A stretch of DNA of 64,000 bases from Cristatella mucedo. Taxonomy: Eukaryota; Bryozoa; Phylactolaemata; Cristatellidae. The translations under genes were made by a program, and so were the position numbers. The number at the start of each line of letters is the position of its first letter. Within the stretch, counting starts at the first letter, position 1. A model generated the notes under the pieces. That model was given only the letters and a program-made list of their open reading frames with translations. It did no database searches and was not told where the DNA came from. Below are positions 62,107 through 64,000 of the stretch, in pieces. Where the stretch lies: positions 1-64,000 of the forward strand of contig WPIO01000230.1 of the NCBI GenBank assembly GCA_009760855.2. Reading direction: 5' to 3'.

Positions 62107-63382
62107 CCCGCCCCCCCCGCCGCCCCCGCCGCCCCCGCCGCCCCCGCCGCCCCCGCCGCCCCCGCCGCCGCCGCCGAGTGCATTGCTCGAAAGAAGACGA
62201 AGCAGACCGATCGATTGGTCCGCCTCAAGATTATTGGTTAATCTTAATTAAGATTGAGATTAATCATTATTATCATACGGTATTAAGTAATAATAAAAAT
62301 TAAAATAAAATAAAGTATACAATGTAAATTATACATAACAAAATAATAATTAATAATAACAATTAAATAATAATTAATTCGATTGAACACTCATTTTTTA
62401 ATAATAATATTAATAATAATTATTTTTATTAAATAATTAATTATAATTGCCTTAAGATTGTTAATCTCCGATAGTCTATTGGATCGCTTGTGCCCCAATC
62501 GATAGGCTCCCTCGGAGACGCGTCTCCTACTAAGCCGCCGCGAAGCTGCCTTCGTCGCCGAACCCAGTGCCGCTTGCGGATTCTGCCCGTCTCAGTGAGC
62601 TTCGCTCGCTCTCGCTCACGCTCTCGACGGTTTTCAGCGGACGCCCAGTGCTACTCGTGCAGCGGCAACGGCTGCGCCGATCCTTTTAACGCCACCAATC
62701 GGGCGACTGTGACGTGCCCCGGCGTGCCGTGCATGAGCACCCTCACCGTTTTACCGGGGGCGGGTAAGTGGCGACTGGGACGCCGCCGCGAAAGAGCGTC
62801 GGCAGCGAGTCCGGTGCACTGCCGACGCGAGCTCGCCGAACTCGCGACAGAGGCGCCGCGCGCCTCGGCTGTCGGCCGCCGGTCGCTTCGTTCGCCCAAA
62901 GAAACCACGCCGGCCGCTAACGAGAATTTCACAAAATTTAATTAAATTAATGTTAACATAATTTTGTTTAATTTAACACAATTTAATTTAATGGAAATTT
63001 AACAGTGTTGACGTACTCACGCCAATGCGCCACCAACGCATCGGCGGCGCTCGGCTGCGCGGACTCGACCACTCCAGCCCTGGCGAGCTCAGGCATAACG
63101 AGCGTCAAGTGCTACTGTTCGTCCGCTCTCTGCAACAGCGCAAACGTCACGCTGGCTGATGTGACCACGCCTCCTTTAACGACCGGACCGACGGCCGCAG
63201 CCGATACGACGTCAACGTCCGTGCTGTCGACATGTCCGACTGTCTCGAGTACCGCCAGCGCCAACGCCACGGCGGCGGCGTCCACGACGTCCACGACCGC
63301 ACAAAAGAGCGCGGCGGCGTCCATGACGTCCTGCACTTCTCTGCCTCCGCTCCTCCTCCTGCTCCTCCTGCTCCTGCTCTGA
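59643..63382 (+). CDS. Ly6/uPAR three-finger GPI protein with Ser/Thr/Ala stalk, unit 9
   Basis: Predicted 191-residue GPI-anchored protein on the plus strand. Exons are 59643-59715, 62638-62763 and 63006-63382 (73+126+377 bases), joined by phase-1 introns (donors GTACGG and GTAAGT; acceptors GGTTTTCAG and TTAACAG). The signal peptide MASLTLEAGAATLLALLLCL continues IAAQA. The ten domain cysteines are at 29, 32, 37, 51, 56, 74, 84, 102, 104 and 109, with QCYSC, CADPFNAT and VKCYCSSALCN. A Ser/Thr/Ala-rich, probably O-glycosylated stalk follows (residues about 111-175). The tail SLPPLLLLLLLLLL is the GPI signal. N-glycosylation sites include NAT, NAS and NVT. It shares the exon plan of units 6 and 8 but little else, has no copy of their 5' module and lies in opposite orientation. 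ATTAAA at 63712-63717 could be the polyadenylation signal. Function unknown. Confidence 0.85.
60697..60806. repeat. 23 bp tandem repeat in intron 1 of unit 9
   Basis: About 4.5 copies of GGCATCCCTGGAACATTCGC plus CCC. Confidence 0.9.
61130..61440 (-). mobile_element. LINE family B fragment in intron 1 of unit 9
   Basis: On the minus strand: LAVPFLRLKTVGDRSFGSAG then PRLRNSLPQFLRNDNYSPTA and a short downstream tail. This is the C-terminal pol region of the 5640-8390 family. Confidence 0.8.
62020..62176. repeat. CCG/CCCCCGCCG tract
   Basis: CCG units to about 62104, then about six CCGCCGCCC nonamers. It lies in intron 1 of unit 9. Confidence 0.97.
62236..62470. other. AT-rich intronic block
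   Basis: AATAATTAAT-type sequence with a sharp composition change from the CCG tract. A second AT island (TTAATTTAAT words) is in intron 2 at 62935-63003. Confidence 0.8.
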
Positions 63383-64000
63383 TCGCTGCTGCTCCTCGCT
63401 GCGGCTACGCTCGCGCTCTGATATCCGGGCCCTCTGCAGGGCAGCGCAGCGCGCGCTTGACGACGAGAACGACGTCCTCGTTTATTTGTGCCGCCTGCTC
63501 TTCTCCTCTGGTCGCCTCTGCTCGTGACGCTCCTTTCCGTTTCCGGTCCGCACCGGTCCAGCCGCGCTCGGCTGCGGCGGCGGCGGCGGCAGGAACTCGT
63601 CCTTCGTCATTGTCTGCGTCGCCGTTCGCGTGCAGCGTCGGCGCACGCCGCCGCCGCCGCCGCTCCGAAGCTGCGGGCAAGCGCTAGCGCACCGTGCTGG
63701 CATTAAACGATCGATCGAGCCCGATCGTCTGAGCGTTGCCGTTGTGGCTAGGAGACGTCCGCGCGCGCGAGGACGTCCCTCCGACCTCGCGCCCTTCGTC
63801 GCTGCATCGTAGCGTCCGCGGGCGTTGCCCTCTGCGTTTACGTTGCGCTTACGTTGGCGCCGCCACCTTGCGGACGCATCTTTCAGGGAGCGTCTCGGGG
63901 GAGGTGACGCTTCGCCAGTCTTTCCGGAAGTGCTATCGCTTCTTGCAACGAAAACAGCATGCCCGAATAATGACCAACTGGATCAGCCTACCTCCCAGCT
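63383..64000. other. 3' flank of unit 9; no further gene
   Basis: GC-rich sequence with composition-driven frames only. It probably includes the 3' untranslated region to about 63730. Confidence 0.4.

Overview
This is nuclear DNA from an invertebrate animal. The evidence is phase-1 spliced genes, non-LTR retrotransposons of the CR1/L2 kind, tRNA-derived SINEs, a hAT transposase, a solo LTR, a nuclear copy of mitochondrial DNA, and very heavy microsatellite content (CT, GA, AT, GT, CCG, TCTCTCTG). The phylum cannot be fixed from the sequence. No prokaryotic operons, CRISPR arrays or phage genes are present. Nearly all the long open frames are simple-repeat or GC-rich artefacts and are left out.

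The real gene content is a tandem family of small Ly6/uPAR-type (three-finger) GPI-anchored protein genes. Each gene has three exons: a signal peptide (exon 1), the first half of the ten-cysteine domain with CYVC and CGK-Y (exon 2), and the second half with CYC-x4-CN plus a hydrophobic GPI signal (exon 3). All introns are phase 1. At 1-40 kb the family lies on the minus strand. Unit 1 is cut by the window edge, so its exon 3 lies to the left. It is followed by a duplicated exon 1, then a decayed unit 3 (exon 2 only), unit 4 (10.3-13.3 kb, broken), unit 5 (22.6-24.0 kb, broken), unit 6 (27.5-31.7 kb, intact), unit 7 (exon 1 only, 36.2 kb) and unit 8 (37.4-39.5 kb, intact). A ninth, diverged gene lies on the plus strand at 59.6-63.4 kb and is also intact, with a Ser/Thr/Ala stalk. 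Three genes therefore look functional and the rest are in various stages of decay.

Each minus-strand unit carries the same surroundings. On its 3' side is a degenerate CTCAGC repeat. On its 5' side is a conserved module centred on GAAGCGATTCAAAGACCGC, followed in units 5 and 6 by a GA tract, a CT tract and a further shared block. Between and inside the units sit a nearly full-length dead LINE (5.6-8.4 kb), several LINE fragments, a nuclear mitochondrial insert (16.3-19.5 kb; cox1 end, cox3 pieces, nad3, trnL, rrnS) whose nad3 is split by a LINE, and a solo LTR with ATTC target duplications inserted in the upstream module of unit 6.

From 40 to 59 kb no gene is recognised. This part holds microsatellites, a decayed ZMYM1-like hAT transposase (43.5-45.3 kb), a 2.2 kb tandem duplication (46.5-50.4 kb), SINEs, and a 1.7 kb satellite with a 44 bp unit and a roughly 611 bp higher-order period (54.2-55.96 kb).
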